NCBI GenBank assembly: GCA_046329435.1
Contig: JAXLUR010000009.1
Coordinates: 1 to 64,000, forward strand
Length of the DNA: 64,000 nt
Source of the DNA: M3007 sp046329435
GTDB taxonomy: Bacteria; Bacteroidota; Bacteroidia; Chitinophagales; Saprospiraceae
Reading direction: 5' to 3'
Positions 26,408-35,328 of this stretch are shown here, piece by piece. Every line of letters begins with the position of its first letter. The first letter of the stretch is position 1. The notes below the pieces were generated by a model. That model was not told the origin of the DNA, did not search any database, and saw nothing but the letters and a program-made list of their open reading frames with translations. The position numbers were made by a program, and so were the translations under genes.

Positions 26408-29400
26408 TCAGGACGGTTGAATGAACGGCACGGCAATTTGCGCCGTGCGCGCGATCAGGTTAGCATTGATGGTCATCGGAGAATAGGAGCTTTCCGTCAG
26501 CACTGCCGGCAACAAGGCGGCAAAACGCTGGCCCAGCATATCGGGCTCGACTGCGCGCGCCCTGGCATCGTCGAGGGTTTGGTGAAGCGAAGCCACCAGG
26601 TCGGCCCATTGCCATTCGCCCCGAAAAGCGGAAGGCAGCGCCAGCAGCCAGGCCTGCGGGGGTTCGGCATTGGGGCGGTCGTAGTGGAAGGCCAGGCCCG
26701 TCACCTCTTCTTTTTGCGGAATCACCTCGGTCCATTCATCAACCAGCACGCCGCATTGCCAGTTGGCCGGCTGGAAAGCCTCGGTATAATGTGCGGTGTA
26801 CAACAAGCGCTCCGTTTCGAGGGTATTGGCCGCATTACCCGGGTCAAATTCCAGCGCCAGCCAGTCTTCGCCTGCCCGGAAAGGCAGCTGAACAGGCCTT
26901 AACTCCGGCTCGGGCCGGCCAAAAGCGCCGGTGAGGAACACGGTGTTTTCCCAATGGAACATTTTTTCCCGCACCCTTGCCGCGCCGTGCAACCATTCAT
27001 CCACCGGGAACGGCATGGGCTGATCGGGCCGGTTGCGGACGTAATCGAGGAGCAATTCACTGTTGTCGAGCGAGTTTTTCCACTCAAAACCCGCTGCCAC
27101 GGTGGTTTTAAAGGAAGGAATCATCCTGCATTCTTCACCCAGCAAAACCTTGCCGGCTTCCTGCAAAATTTTGACCTGCCCCGTCGGGTCGGCAGCCGCG
27201 GCGTAATCGGTCATCAACTGCGTCGCTGCGCTCAGACGGCGGCCGATCTCCATCGCGAGCGCCTGGGTGCGCAGCAGCCATTGGTCGAGCAACGTTTGCA
27301 TGGCCCTCGTCTGATCGGCAATATCGAAGACCTGAGCGTCGAAATCGGTCAGCGGCAACTCGGCGGCCAGCTGATTGTGCAAGGCAGCCAGCGTGTCGGG
27401 CGCGTTGTTGTAGATCAACTGCAAAGCATCGCGTTTGGCCTGAAATGCGGCCTGGCGGCTCAGCACTTCGGTACGCAGGTCGGCCGGCGTTAGGCTGGTC
27501 GACAAAATTGCCGTGGACACAAGGCGGCCCGCTTCCATCAGTTGGGGCACGTCGCCGTCGGCCGGCGCAGGCAAAGCGGCGGTGATGGCTTGCGAAGCAG
27601 CCAGCTGATCATTCCAGCGCGGCAACAATTCGGCGAGCCGGCCCAGGAGTACGGCATAGATTTCCGAACGATTTTGCCAGGCCATGGCAAAACCGGCGTG
27701 GGGAATGCCGAACAGGTTGGCCCGGGTCGAAATCTGGCCGATTTGCGCCAGGCGGGCGTCAAAATTGTCGAGCAGGCCGGCATCGGCGTCGGGTTGCAGC
27801 ACGGCAAGCACATTGTCCACATCCGTTTTTAACGAATTCAGCGCAGCCGTCACCTCGTCGATGCGGGATTTATCCAGCCGGATTTCGCCGGCTTTGCTGT
27901 CGCTGGCTTCTCCCGGCAACTGAATATCGGTAGCCACGAGCGGCCTCGATCGCAGAAACAGGGAGCGCAGGCTGGCCAGCAGGGGCGTCGCTTCGAAAAA
28001 AGTGACCCTGCCGGCTTCGGGTTCGGTAAACGCCAGTTCGATGCGCGTATCAGGCCGAACATCGGGGCGCTGTGCGACAAATTGCAACACGAGATCGTCG
28101 AGTTCCGTGGCTGCCTGCGTGGCGCCGTCCTGAATGGCAAACAACAGGTCCAATGACGCCAGCCCAAGGTCGGCCTGGGTGACAAACAAAGGCACGAAAA
28201 ACGCCGGGTTCAGCGGGTCGTTGAAAATTCGGACCGCCACGCCAAGTTCGGCGGGCGGCGGCAAATGCCCCGCAAGCCAGTCGTCCACGGCCGGTTCGGC
28301 CTGTTGGCGCGGCGTGGCGCCGGCGCCGGCAGCCGCGTTGGCGCGCAAATGCAGCCCTACCCGGTGGGTCAGCGTATGGCCACTGCGGGGTGTGCGCACC
28401 ACTTCGGGTTCGGGCGGCAGGTTGGAGGCGGCAAAAGCGTCCATGGTTGCGGCAGCCCGTTCGTAATTGCCCATGACCACCTGATGCACACTTTCGGCCA
28501 CGGCTACGTCGGCCACGCCGTCGGCCAGGTCGAACAGGCGGCGGGCGGCGGCAAGCACGTTATTTCGCTCGGGCAGCGTGGAGCCGGGCAATACGGATTG
28601 TAGCGGATCGGACTCGTTTTTGTGTTTGTCGAGGAAATCCATCAGGGCAAAGCCGTCCACAACGTTGTTGGCCTCGATAAATTCCACCGGGGTGTTGGGC
28701 GTCTGGGTCGTTTTCAGTTTCTGGGCATTGAGAGAAAATTTGTTGCGCAGGTCGAGAATGAACTTGTCGAGCCCGGTACCCGCATCGTGCAGTTCGCGTT
28801 CGAAATGATAACCCAGCAGGGCGCCCATTTTTTGTCCGTTGCGCACGCCTTCTATCAGGCCCACGGCTTTCCGCACGCGCTCCGAGGAGAGGTTGACCGC
28901 CATCAGGTCGGGGTCGGCAGGGGTGGCGTTGGCCCGGTACCCGTTGCGCAGCACGGCGGCCGTGACGGCATGGTTGAGCGAAGGCGCGTGAATAAAACCG
29001 CCGTTGCTGCTGTCGCGCTGCAGCGGCGCCAGTCCGGCCTGCCCGTCGAATATATCGGCCAGATCGCGCGGCAATTCCACCCGCGACAACTGTTTGGCGG
29101 AGGGTTTCAGGTTTTCCACCCAGCCATACGCCCCGATGTGGATGCCGCCGCGCGGCTGTTGTTCTGCCTCGCCGTTCGTGGCCGCCGCGGGGCGCCGCAT
29201 AAAGGAAAGTTGCAGGTTGAGCAGGCCGGTTTTCCAGGCGTCGAGGCGGTAATAACACAGGTCGAGGTGCTCGCGAAACAGGCGGTCGAGGCGTGCCGTC
29301 GGGGTATTTTGCAAGTGTTCGAGCGCGGCCAGCAGATCGCGCAGTTCGTCGGCTTCTCCGAGGGTAGCGAGGTTGTCGGTGATGTATTGGGCCAGTGAAT

Positions 29401-31936
29401 AATTGGTCCGCTGGGTCAGGGTCGGAAAATCGAGATACAAATGCGCCCAGGGACTTTCGGACACTGGCGCGCTGGCGTTTTGCGGCGTTGTCGCTACGTG
29501 GATGGTATTGGCCGGGCGTTTCCAGGCCTGGTACACCACGTCTTCCACGTGCAGGCGTTTGGCCTCCCTGGCGGCCGCCTCGTAGGCGAGCAGCAGAGCG
29601 TGGCGCAGAAAAACGTAGAGTACAGCGGCCGGCGGCTTGTTGTTGGTAAAACCGGTTTCCTTGCGCAGGTCGTCGAGCGATTCTTTCGCTTTTTTGAGCA
29701 GCCATTCGAGGTAATTCATCGGGTCGGGCTGCGGCGTGTAATCGCGAACCGGGGCGGTTTCGGACAATGGCACGTCGTCAACCACTTGTTTGTGCAGCGG
29801 AACCGGGTGGCCGAAATAGCTGCGCATCAAAATTTCCGGTATGTCGTAGCCGGTATAGCCGAGATCCTGCAAAAACTGTCCGCCGGCAGCATCCGGCGTT
29901 TGTTTCACGTTTTGGGCGCCCTCGATGCCGTTGAGCGCAGCGACGTTGTAACTGACGTAATACGGCTCGCCCAGAATCGTGTGAATTTCCTCCGCGCCGG
30001 GGTGCAAACCCAGGATATTGAGCAAAGTGCCTTGCGGGTCCTTGTCGTTCGCTTGCCCGGCTTGCGGAATTTTAGCCGCCAGTTCGCGCCAGATATCGTC
30101 AAGTTGAAGCAACAATTGATACAGGCGGCTCAGGTAGGGGTTGTCTCGGCTGGCGTCGAGTTGTTTGATCCAGCCAAGCGAGCGAAACGGCGCCACCGGC
30201 AACACCCCGTAGGGTTGGCGGCCGATGCGCAAGGCAGGAACGGGGCCGCGCGCCGATACGAATTCCTTGAAAAATTGCCGTGTGGCGCGGATGTCGCTTT
30301 TGCCGAGCACCGGGTGCAGCATTTTTTCAAAATAATACCCCCAGGTGGCCGGCCACAGGGCCGTGTTCATGGCGCGGGCTTCACATTGGTCGGGCTGGCC
30401 GGCATTGGGCGTTTGCTGAAGGGCTGTCGGGGCGAGCCCCAGCGATTCGGCAAACCACTGCCCGTCGCTTTTGCGGTCAGGGGCAGTCTCTAGGGTGTAT
30501 TGCGTGGCGTTTTTGACAAAAACGTCATAACTGTCGTCGGCATCGTCGGTTCGATTGAATGCCGATGAACTTTCTTCCGTGTTGTTCGTCGGCGTGCCTT
30601 GCGGCACAAGGGCAAAACCGCTGCGGCTGTACAGGTGATGCTGCAGCAATTGTTCAAGGTCGGCCGCATTCTTGTCCGGGTCGGCGCTGAGCCGAATCCC
30701 GATCACAAACAGTCGCTCGAACCCCTGGGCAAATTGTTGTGGCGAAAGGGCGACCCGGAGTCCGAGCCCCTTTTCTACGGCAGCCTCGAAATCGGTCATC
30801 CAGCGGATATCGTCGCCCAGGTCGAGATCGCCGTCGTTTTCGATAAATTGCTGGGCATTGGCGGGGTCGGGCCCAACCGTCAGCGGCAGCGTAATGGGGG
30901 CGAACAATTGCGTGACGGGCTCCTGTCCGGTATTGTGACCGACCAGGACGAAACGGTCGGGAAACAGGTTCACTTTGGGCGCCTGCGTCCACGAAAAGTT
31001 TTTGGTATCCAGATCGGGATACGGCGTAAAATTCAGCACAACCACCGAGGCTGCGGGCTGATCGGAGCCTGCCCAGGCGCGGATGTTGTCGGGGGCAAAA
31101 TTTTGAACCACCTGCTCTGCCAGGGCAGCGTCGCCGCCCGCAGCGGCCAGCAGGTTTTGGTAAGCCGTGTTCAATTGCGCGGCATCGCCTTTCGCAGCCC
31201 AGACGGCCTGCCAGTAGGCGAATATTGCCGGTTGCGGCAAGGGCAAGGGCTGGTCGGTTGCAATGACGAGCACCACCTCGTTCGCATCGGCCTTGACGGG
31301 TTTGTCGGCCGGGTTGAGTGGACTGAAATGCTGAATGATCCAGGCAGCACGGCCGGCTCCTGTGCTGCCGACCAGTCCGCGCCAGGCGGCGCGTTCCTGG
31401 GTTTCGACGCCGCCGGCTTTCCACGATTCGATGTAATAGCGCCGTGCCGCGGCGATTTCACTGCCCGACAAAGTGGGCTCAAACGTGTCGATCAGGCAGT
31501 CATCGGGGTAGATGCGCACCCACATTTCGGGACCGGCCGGCCGGCCGGGCACATTGGGCGCCGAAGCCATGAAACGCGTTTCGATCCGGACGGGGAAAAG
31601 CAGAAAGGGCAACTGGTCGTCGAGGCGCGACACAAATTCGACCGGGTTGGTAAAAGCGAAAAAGTCGACATAGCGGGCGTCGAACGTTGCCCGGGCATCG
31701 AGCAGGCGATGTTCGGCGCCGCTCAGCTGGTCAGTTATTTTTAGTTTTTCAGCCTGAAGATCGTGCAGTTGTTGTGTGGCGGCGGGGTTGTTCGGGTTGG
31801 CCTGCCGCTGCAGCCCGTCGAGCCGGGCGTCGATCTGCCGCAACTTGCGCTGCAGGCGGTCGCGCTCGTCCCTGGCTTTGTCGTGGGTGTCGCGGGCCAG
31901 GTTGAGTTGTTGGCGGGATTCGAAGTATTCGGCCAT
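26408..31936 (-). CDS. Unrecognised giant protein (1842 aa), fourth gene of the operon
   Basis: There is no signal peptide. Residues 1-85 form a charged coiled coil (ARDTHDKARDERDRLQRKLR). A globular part begins near residue 105 (LPFLLFPVRIETRFM, then MWVRIYPDDCLIDTFEPTLS), which reads as a conserved domain start. Further constrained stretches are RIGRQPYGVLPV near 590, LDAWKTGLLNLQLSFMRRP and HIGAYGWVENLKPS near 930-960, GGFIHAPSLNHAVTAAVL near 985 and NLSSERVRKAVGLIEGVRNG followed by ALLGYHFERELHD near 1030. The C-terminal third has long Ala/Leu/Asp-rich helices. I know no described function. Size, helical rods and operon position suggest a structural or scaffold role. The preceding gene ends 26 bases upstream. 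Confidence 0.75.
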   Translation of the reverse strand: MAEYFESRQQLNLARDTHDKARDERDRLQRKLRQIDARLDGLQRQANPNNPAATQQLHDLQAEKLKITDQLSGAEHRLLDARATFDARYVDFFAFTNPVEFVSRLDDQLPFLLFPVRIETRFMASAPNVPGRPAGPEMWVRIYPDDCLIDTFEPTLSGSEIAAARRYYIESWKAGGVETQERAAWRGLVGSTGAGRAAWIIQHFSPLNPADKPVKADANEVVLVIATDQPLPLPQPAIFAYWQAVWAAKGDAAQLNTAYQNLLAAAGGDAALAEQVVQNFAPDNIRAWAGSDQPAASVVVLNFTPYPDLDTKNFSWTQAPKVNLFPDRFVLVGHNTGQEPVTQLFAPITLPLTVGPDPANAQQFIENDGDLDLGDDIRWMTDFEAAVEKGLGLRVALSPQQFAQGFERLFVIGIRLSADPDKNAADLEQLLQHHLYSRSGFALVPQGTPTNNTEESSSAFNRTDDADDSYDVFVKNATQYTLETAPDRKSDGQWFAESLGLAPTALQQTPNAGQPDQCEARAMNTALWPATWGYYFEKMLHPVLGKSDIRATRQFFKEFVSARGPVPALRIGRQPYGVLPVAPFRSLGWIKQLDASRDNPYLSRLYQLLLQLDDIWRELAAKIPQAGQANDKDPQGTLLNILGLHPGAEEIHTILGEPYYVSYNVAALNGIEGAQNVKQTPDAAGGQFLQDLGYTGYDIPEILMRSYFGHPVPLHKQVVDDVPLSETAPVRDYTPQPDPMNYLEWLLKKAKESLDDLRKETGFTNNKPPAAVLYVFLRHALLLAYEAAAREAKRLHVEDVVYQAWKRPANTIHVATTPQNASAPVSESPWAHLYLDFPTLTQRTNYSLAQYITDNLATLGEADELRDLLAALEHLQNTPTARLDRLFREHLDLCYYRLDAWKTGLLNLQLSFMRRPAAATNGEAEQQPRGGIHIGAYGWVENLKPSAKQLSRVELPRDLADIFDGQAGLAPLQRDSSNGGFIHAPSLNHAVTAAVLRNGYRANATPADPDLMAVNLSSERVRKAVGLIEGVRNGQKMGALLGYHFERELHDAGTGLDKFILDLRNKFSLNAQKLKTTQTPNTPVEFIEANNVVDGFALMDFLDKHKNESDPLQSVLPGSTLPERNNVLAAARRLFDLADGVADVAVAESVHQVVMGNYERAAATMDAFAASNLPPEPEVVRTPRSGHTLTHRVGLHLRANAAAGAGATPRQQAEPAVDDWLAGHLPPPAELGVAVRIFNDPLNPAFFVPLFVTQADLGLASLDLLFAIQDGATQAATELDDLVLQFVAQRPDVRPDTRIELAFTEPEAGRVTFFEATPLLASLRSLFLRSRPLVATDIQLPGEASDSKAGEIRLDKSRIDEVTAALNSLKTDVDNVLAVLQPDADAGLLDNFDARLAQIGQISTRANLFGIPHAGFAMAWQNRSEIYAVLLGRLAELLPRWNDQLAASQAITAALPAPADGDVPQLMEAGRLVSTAILSTSLTPADLRTEVLSRQAAFQAKRDALQLIYNNAPDTLAALHNQLAAELPLTDFDAQVFDIADQTRAMQTLLDQWLLRTQALAMEIGRRLSAATQLMTDYAAAADPTGQVKILQEAGKVLLGEECRMIPSFKTTVAAGFEWKNSLDNSELLLDYVRNRPDQPMPFPVDEWLHGAARVREKMFHWENTVFLTGAFGRPEPELRPVQLPFRAGEDWLALEFDPGNAANTLETERLLYTAHYTEAFQPANWQCGVLVDEWTEVIPQKEEVTGLAFHYDRPNAEPPQAWLLALPSAFRGEWQWADLVASLHQTLDDARARAVEPDMLGQRFAALLPAVLTESSYSPMTINANLIARTAQIAVPFIQPS

Positions 31937-31962
31937 TTTTCTCTTTGTTTTTGGTCAAAAGC

Positions 31963-34900
31963 TTATTTGGGCAACATGTCGGAAGCATGAACGGCCACCA
32001 GCACCGGCACCTGATAAAGGATGTAGGCGATATCGGCTGCGTTGGAGTTGTTGGTCCACAGGATGTCTTTGTCTTCGTTCATCTGGGTCAGGGTTCCTTG
32101 CGGGTCGTCAGAACCGCCCGTCGTGATGTGCAGGTTGTTTTGCGCGGCGAGCAGGAAGCGATTGTCCTGTTTGGCCACATTGCCCCAACCCAGGTCGTTC
32201 CAGGTGCGAAAAACGGCATTGGAACCCTCGTCGAGGCCGAAACGAGGCTCGCCCGGGCGTTCTTTGATGACAAAAAACCAGCCCGGATCATCGGGTTTGT
32301 CGGGCGTTTCGCCTTTGGCATCGTCGATGGTCAGGTCGAAGCCGAAGAAATAAATGTCGGGCTTCACCTGCGCGCTGTACAGGGGCGTTTTGACTTCGGT
32401 GCGCGGCGGTTTGTTTTCGTCCGACAGGGGGTCGAGCAGGATGCGCGGCCGGCTTCGGTCGATGGGCCCCAGGGGATTGTCGCCGACACGGCGCCAGGCA
32501 GCCCGGTGGGCGTAAACCACCGCGTTTGGATAGCGTTTGAGCAATTCGCCGCGGATCACGAGCACCACTTCCTCCTTGGGCGGAGCAGTAGCGTCTTTCG
32601 GGTCGTTGTCGCCCAGGTCCGAGTCTTTGGGCCATTTGTGAATTTCCTCGATATCGAACAATTCCTTGCGCCGTTGTTCGGCATTGGGGTCTTCGGGGTC
32701 GAGGTAGCCGCTCACATCCCAAAACTGGCGGAAATAGCTGCCCCGCTGGTCGGTCGGAAATTCGCGCCAGAGCAGTTCGCGCGCCATTTCGTGGTTGAGA
32801 CCCACCATGTACGATTCGATGAACTTCTGGTTGGTTTCGAGCAAAGAGATCGTATTGGGCTCGATCAGGTGAATATTGGGCAAAAAGAGTTCGGAGGAAA
32901 TATCCCGCAAAGGTTCGTACATCGGCAGGTCGAACTTGGGGTATTCCATGATCTCGTCAAAATCGAAGAGCAGGTTGTCGAGAATCCGTTTCGGAATCAG
33001 CACCTGGCTCCAGACCTTGGCCGGGAGGGTTTTGGCGGGCGCCGTTTCTCGTACCGTTGCCTGCACCACAGCCGTGAAATTGAGCGGCAAAGGCTGGGGC
33101 GCCGCCGGCAGCGACACCACGGCCTGCTGGAAGGTGTACATCCCGCGCAGCGCAGTCTTGAAATTGGCGGCTTCCACGCTGTCGGTATTGCCGCCGGTTC
33201 GGGCAACGAAGCCGCTGCCGGGCTCGGACAGGCGGAAATTGGCGGATTTGGGCATGTCGTCCACGGCTTCGGGCCGGCGCCCGCGCTCGCTCAATACCTC
33301 GGCTACCCGCGTTTGCTTTTGCCAGCCTTTCATCAGGCGGAACAAGTACACGGCGGCGGCCGCAATGGCCAGTCCGATGCCAATGCCTACGACGCCGGCG
33401 CCGAATATCAGGAGCAACAACAGGACAAGCGCCGCCAGACCCAGCGCCGCCCAGGGCAGCCACGGATTTTTTTGTAAAAAGCGGAGCAGCCAGCCGGGCA
33501 CATTTTTCACCTGCACCTGGGCAGCCGTCTGGTCGATGGTCGCCAGTCCGGGCGCCAGTACCTTGGGCGGCGCGGCGGCAATTTCGCCGGTATTCATCCG
33601 TACCAACAGGTTTCTGACAGCCGGCACGGCCCCGCGCAGTCCGGAGAGTCTCATTGCCCGGCCGTTGGGGCGCAGCATTTTTCGGAGCGATACCGAGGCG
33701 GCGGTGCGGGTCATGGGGCTGATGGCCACGCGATAACCCAGGGTCAGGCCTTCGGCCATCACACGCCGGTGTACGGGAGCGGTGAGCAACAGCAGCTTTT
33801 CCGGCTGTTTTTCAGCCAGTGCCGAGAAATGACGGTTGTGCCATTGCCGGCCGGCTACGAGAGCAAACTGCCCCCTGCGCAGGTGCCGGTTGGCTTCCAG
33901 CACGTCGCCGAGTTGCTCCCAGGCCTTGTCCATGTAATTCTCCTGATTTTCCTGCACCACCCGGGTGCCGAAGCCTGCCGCAACGCGGTAGCGGGGGTCG
34001 AGGTTGAGGTCGTGCACCCAGTTCTGGTTGTTGGGCACACTGGCGCCGTTTCGGTCTGTGAGCACGCGACTGACGGCGGCGTGCCAGCGGCCGTAAACAG
34101 GCGGCGTAATGACGGGGTCGTCGCTGTCGTCGGCAGTCGCAGGCGGTTGGCCGGCGTTGTTGTTGGCCGTTGCGGCATCCGCAAGGCCGTAATCGTCGGC
34201 CAGGTTGAGCAGGGCCGCGAGTTTGGTCTGAAAGGGTTGCGGATAGGGCTTGAACGGCGGAGTAGCCCACTTGTCGTACAGGTCGTATTCGTCCTTGTCT
34301 TCCTGTTTCAGGGTAGAATAGGGCACGCGAAGGGCGCCGCCGAGGCGCAGAATATCGTTCAGTACGCCGAGGTTGGGCAGGTTTGCGCCAGGTTTTTGCA
34401 CATCCATGTCGCGCTGCCCGACGCGCACATCCATCGGGCGGGGCACCAGCAAACGCACCAGGTATTCGAAGTCGCCCATGGCGCCGGTCCGGAACTGCCA
34501 GCGATAGTAGTAAGGGAAATTATTGGGTTCTGGTGTGCCGCCGGTACCCCAGGCCGGGGTGGCAGCCGGCAAGGCAGCCGGTATTTCAAGTCCCAGCCCC
34601 GCCAGGCGGCCGCTTTCAAAAGCCGGCACGACAAAAGCATGGTAGGTCTTGTTTTCATCGAGGTCGCGCGGGCAAATCAGGCGCGAATACGCCAGGTCGG
34701 GGTTGCTGTTGAGCACCGATTCCAGTTTGGAAAGCGCGGTGTTCATGTCGTTGGTAGCCACGGCGCCGGGCAGGTCGTCGTTCACATGCACGTGTGCCCA
34801 GGCCCACAAATCGGCATGCACGGGCAAGAGTTTGGTCAGGTCGCCCTTGACGGAAATAAAAGGCAGGGGGCGCCCCAGCAGGTTTTTCCCTTCGTCAAAT

Positions 34901-35286
34901 TCCGCGCCTTCTTCCAGCACGATCAGTGCGATCCAGGGCGTGAGGCGGTGCATTCCGGCGTCGGCGGGCGCGGGGGTGTAGCGCCAGGGAAAGTCTTCGT
35001 CGTAAAACTCGACAAAAGGCAGGTAGTTGGGCTCGAAATTGGTAATCCAGTGGCGCGGCTCCGTTCGAATAATGGCTTTGGCGTCGATACCCACGATATC
35101 GCCGGGGCCATAAAGGCTCACCTCGCGCGACACCGTTTTGTGGTCATCATCGCCAATGCCCGTGCCCTTGATATCGAGCTTGATCGTGACCTTGGCGCGG
35201 ACGTTGGCAGGGCCCGCCTGTATCTGGTTCGCCAGCCCCTGACGCAGCCAGGGCAGAAAGGAATATGTGGCGATCGGTTTGGCCAT
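31963..35286 (-). CDS. Unrecognised 1107-aa protein with a central membrane segment, third gene of the operon
   Basis: The start is taken at the ATG at 35284-35286 (MAKPIATYSFLPWLRQGLAN); an upstream TTG is less likely. The N-terminal 600 residues look soluble and include YRVAAGFGTRVVQENQENYM and RRGQFALVAGRQWHN. At about 605-650 there is a strong hydrophobic stretch (PWAALGLAALVLLLLLIFGA and VGIGIGLAIAAAAVYLF), one or two membrane passes. The C-terminal part carries the striking, Trp-rich ESYMVGLNHEMARELLWREF near 830, then TDQRGSYFRQFWD. No catalytic signature is seen. It could tether the giant proteins to a membrane, or the segment could be buried in an assembly. It ends 26 bases before the next start. 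Confidence 0.75.
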   Translation of the reverse strand: MAKPIATYSFLPWLRQGLANQIQAGPANVRAKVTIKLDIKGTGIGDDDHKTVSREVSLYGPGDIVGIDAKAIIRTEPRHWITNFEPNYLPFVEFYDEDFPWRYTPAPADAGMHRLTPWIALIVLEEGAEFDEGKNLLGRPLPFISVKGDLTKLLPVHADLWAWAHVHVNDDLPGAVATNDMNTALSKLESVLNSNPDLAYSRLICPRDLDENKTYHAFVVPAFESGRLAGLGLEIPAALPAATPAWGTGGTPEPNNFPYYYRWQFRTGAMGDFEYLVRLLVPRPMDVRVGQRDMDVQKPGANLPNLGVLNDILRLGGALRVPYSTLKQEDKDEYDLYDKWATPPFKPYPQPFQTKLAALLNLADDYGLADAATANNNAGQPPATADDSDDPVITPPVYGRWHAAVSRVLTDRNGASVPNNQNWVHDLNLDPRYRVAAGFGTRVVQENQENYMDKAWEQLGDVLEANRHLRRGQFALVAGRQWHNRHFSALAEKQPEKLLLLTAPVHRRVMAEGLTLGYRVAISPMTRTAASVSLRKMLRPNGRAMRLSGLRGAVPAVRNLLVRMNTGEIAAAPPKVLAPGLATIDQTAAQVQVKNVPGWLLRFLQKNPWLPWAALGLAALVLLLLLIFGAGVVGIGIGLAIAAAAVYLFRLMKGWQKQTRVAEVLSERGRRPEAVDDMPKSANFRLSEPGSGFVARTGGNTDSVEAANFKTALRGMYTFQQAVVSLPAAPQPLPLNFTAVVQATVRETAPAKTLPAKVWSQVLIPKRILDNLLFDFDEIMEYPKFDLPMYEPLRDISSELFLPNIHLIEPNTISLLETNQKFIESYMVGLNHEMARELLWREFPTDQRGSYFRQFWDVSGYLDPEDPNAEQRRKELFDIEEIHKWPKDSDLGDNDPKDATAPPKEEVVLVIRGELLKRYPNAVVYAHRAAWRRVGDNPLGPIDRSRPRILLDPLSDENKPPRTEVKTPLYSAQVKPDIYFFGFDLTIDDAKGETPDKPDDPGWFFVIKERPGEPRFGLDEGSNAVFRTWNDLGWGNVAKQDNRFLLAAQNNLHITTGGSDDPQGTLTQMNEDKDILWTNNSNAADIAYILYQVPVLVAVHASDMLPK

Positions 35287-35328
35287 AATATGTTGTTGTG
35301 CTAATGGGTCAATGTGCAAATGGAAGGC

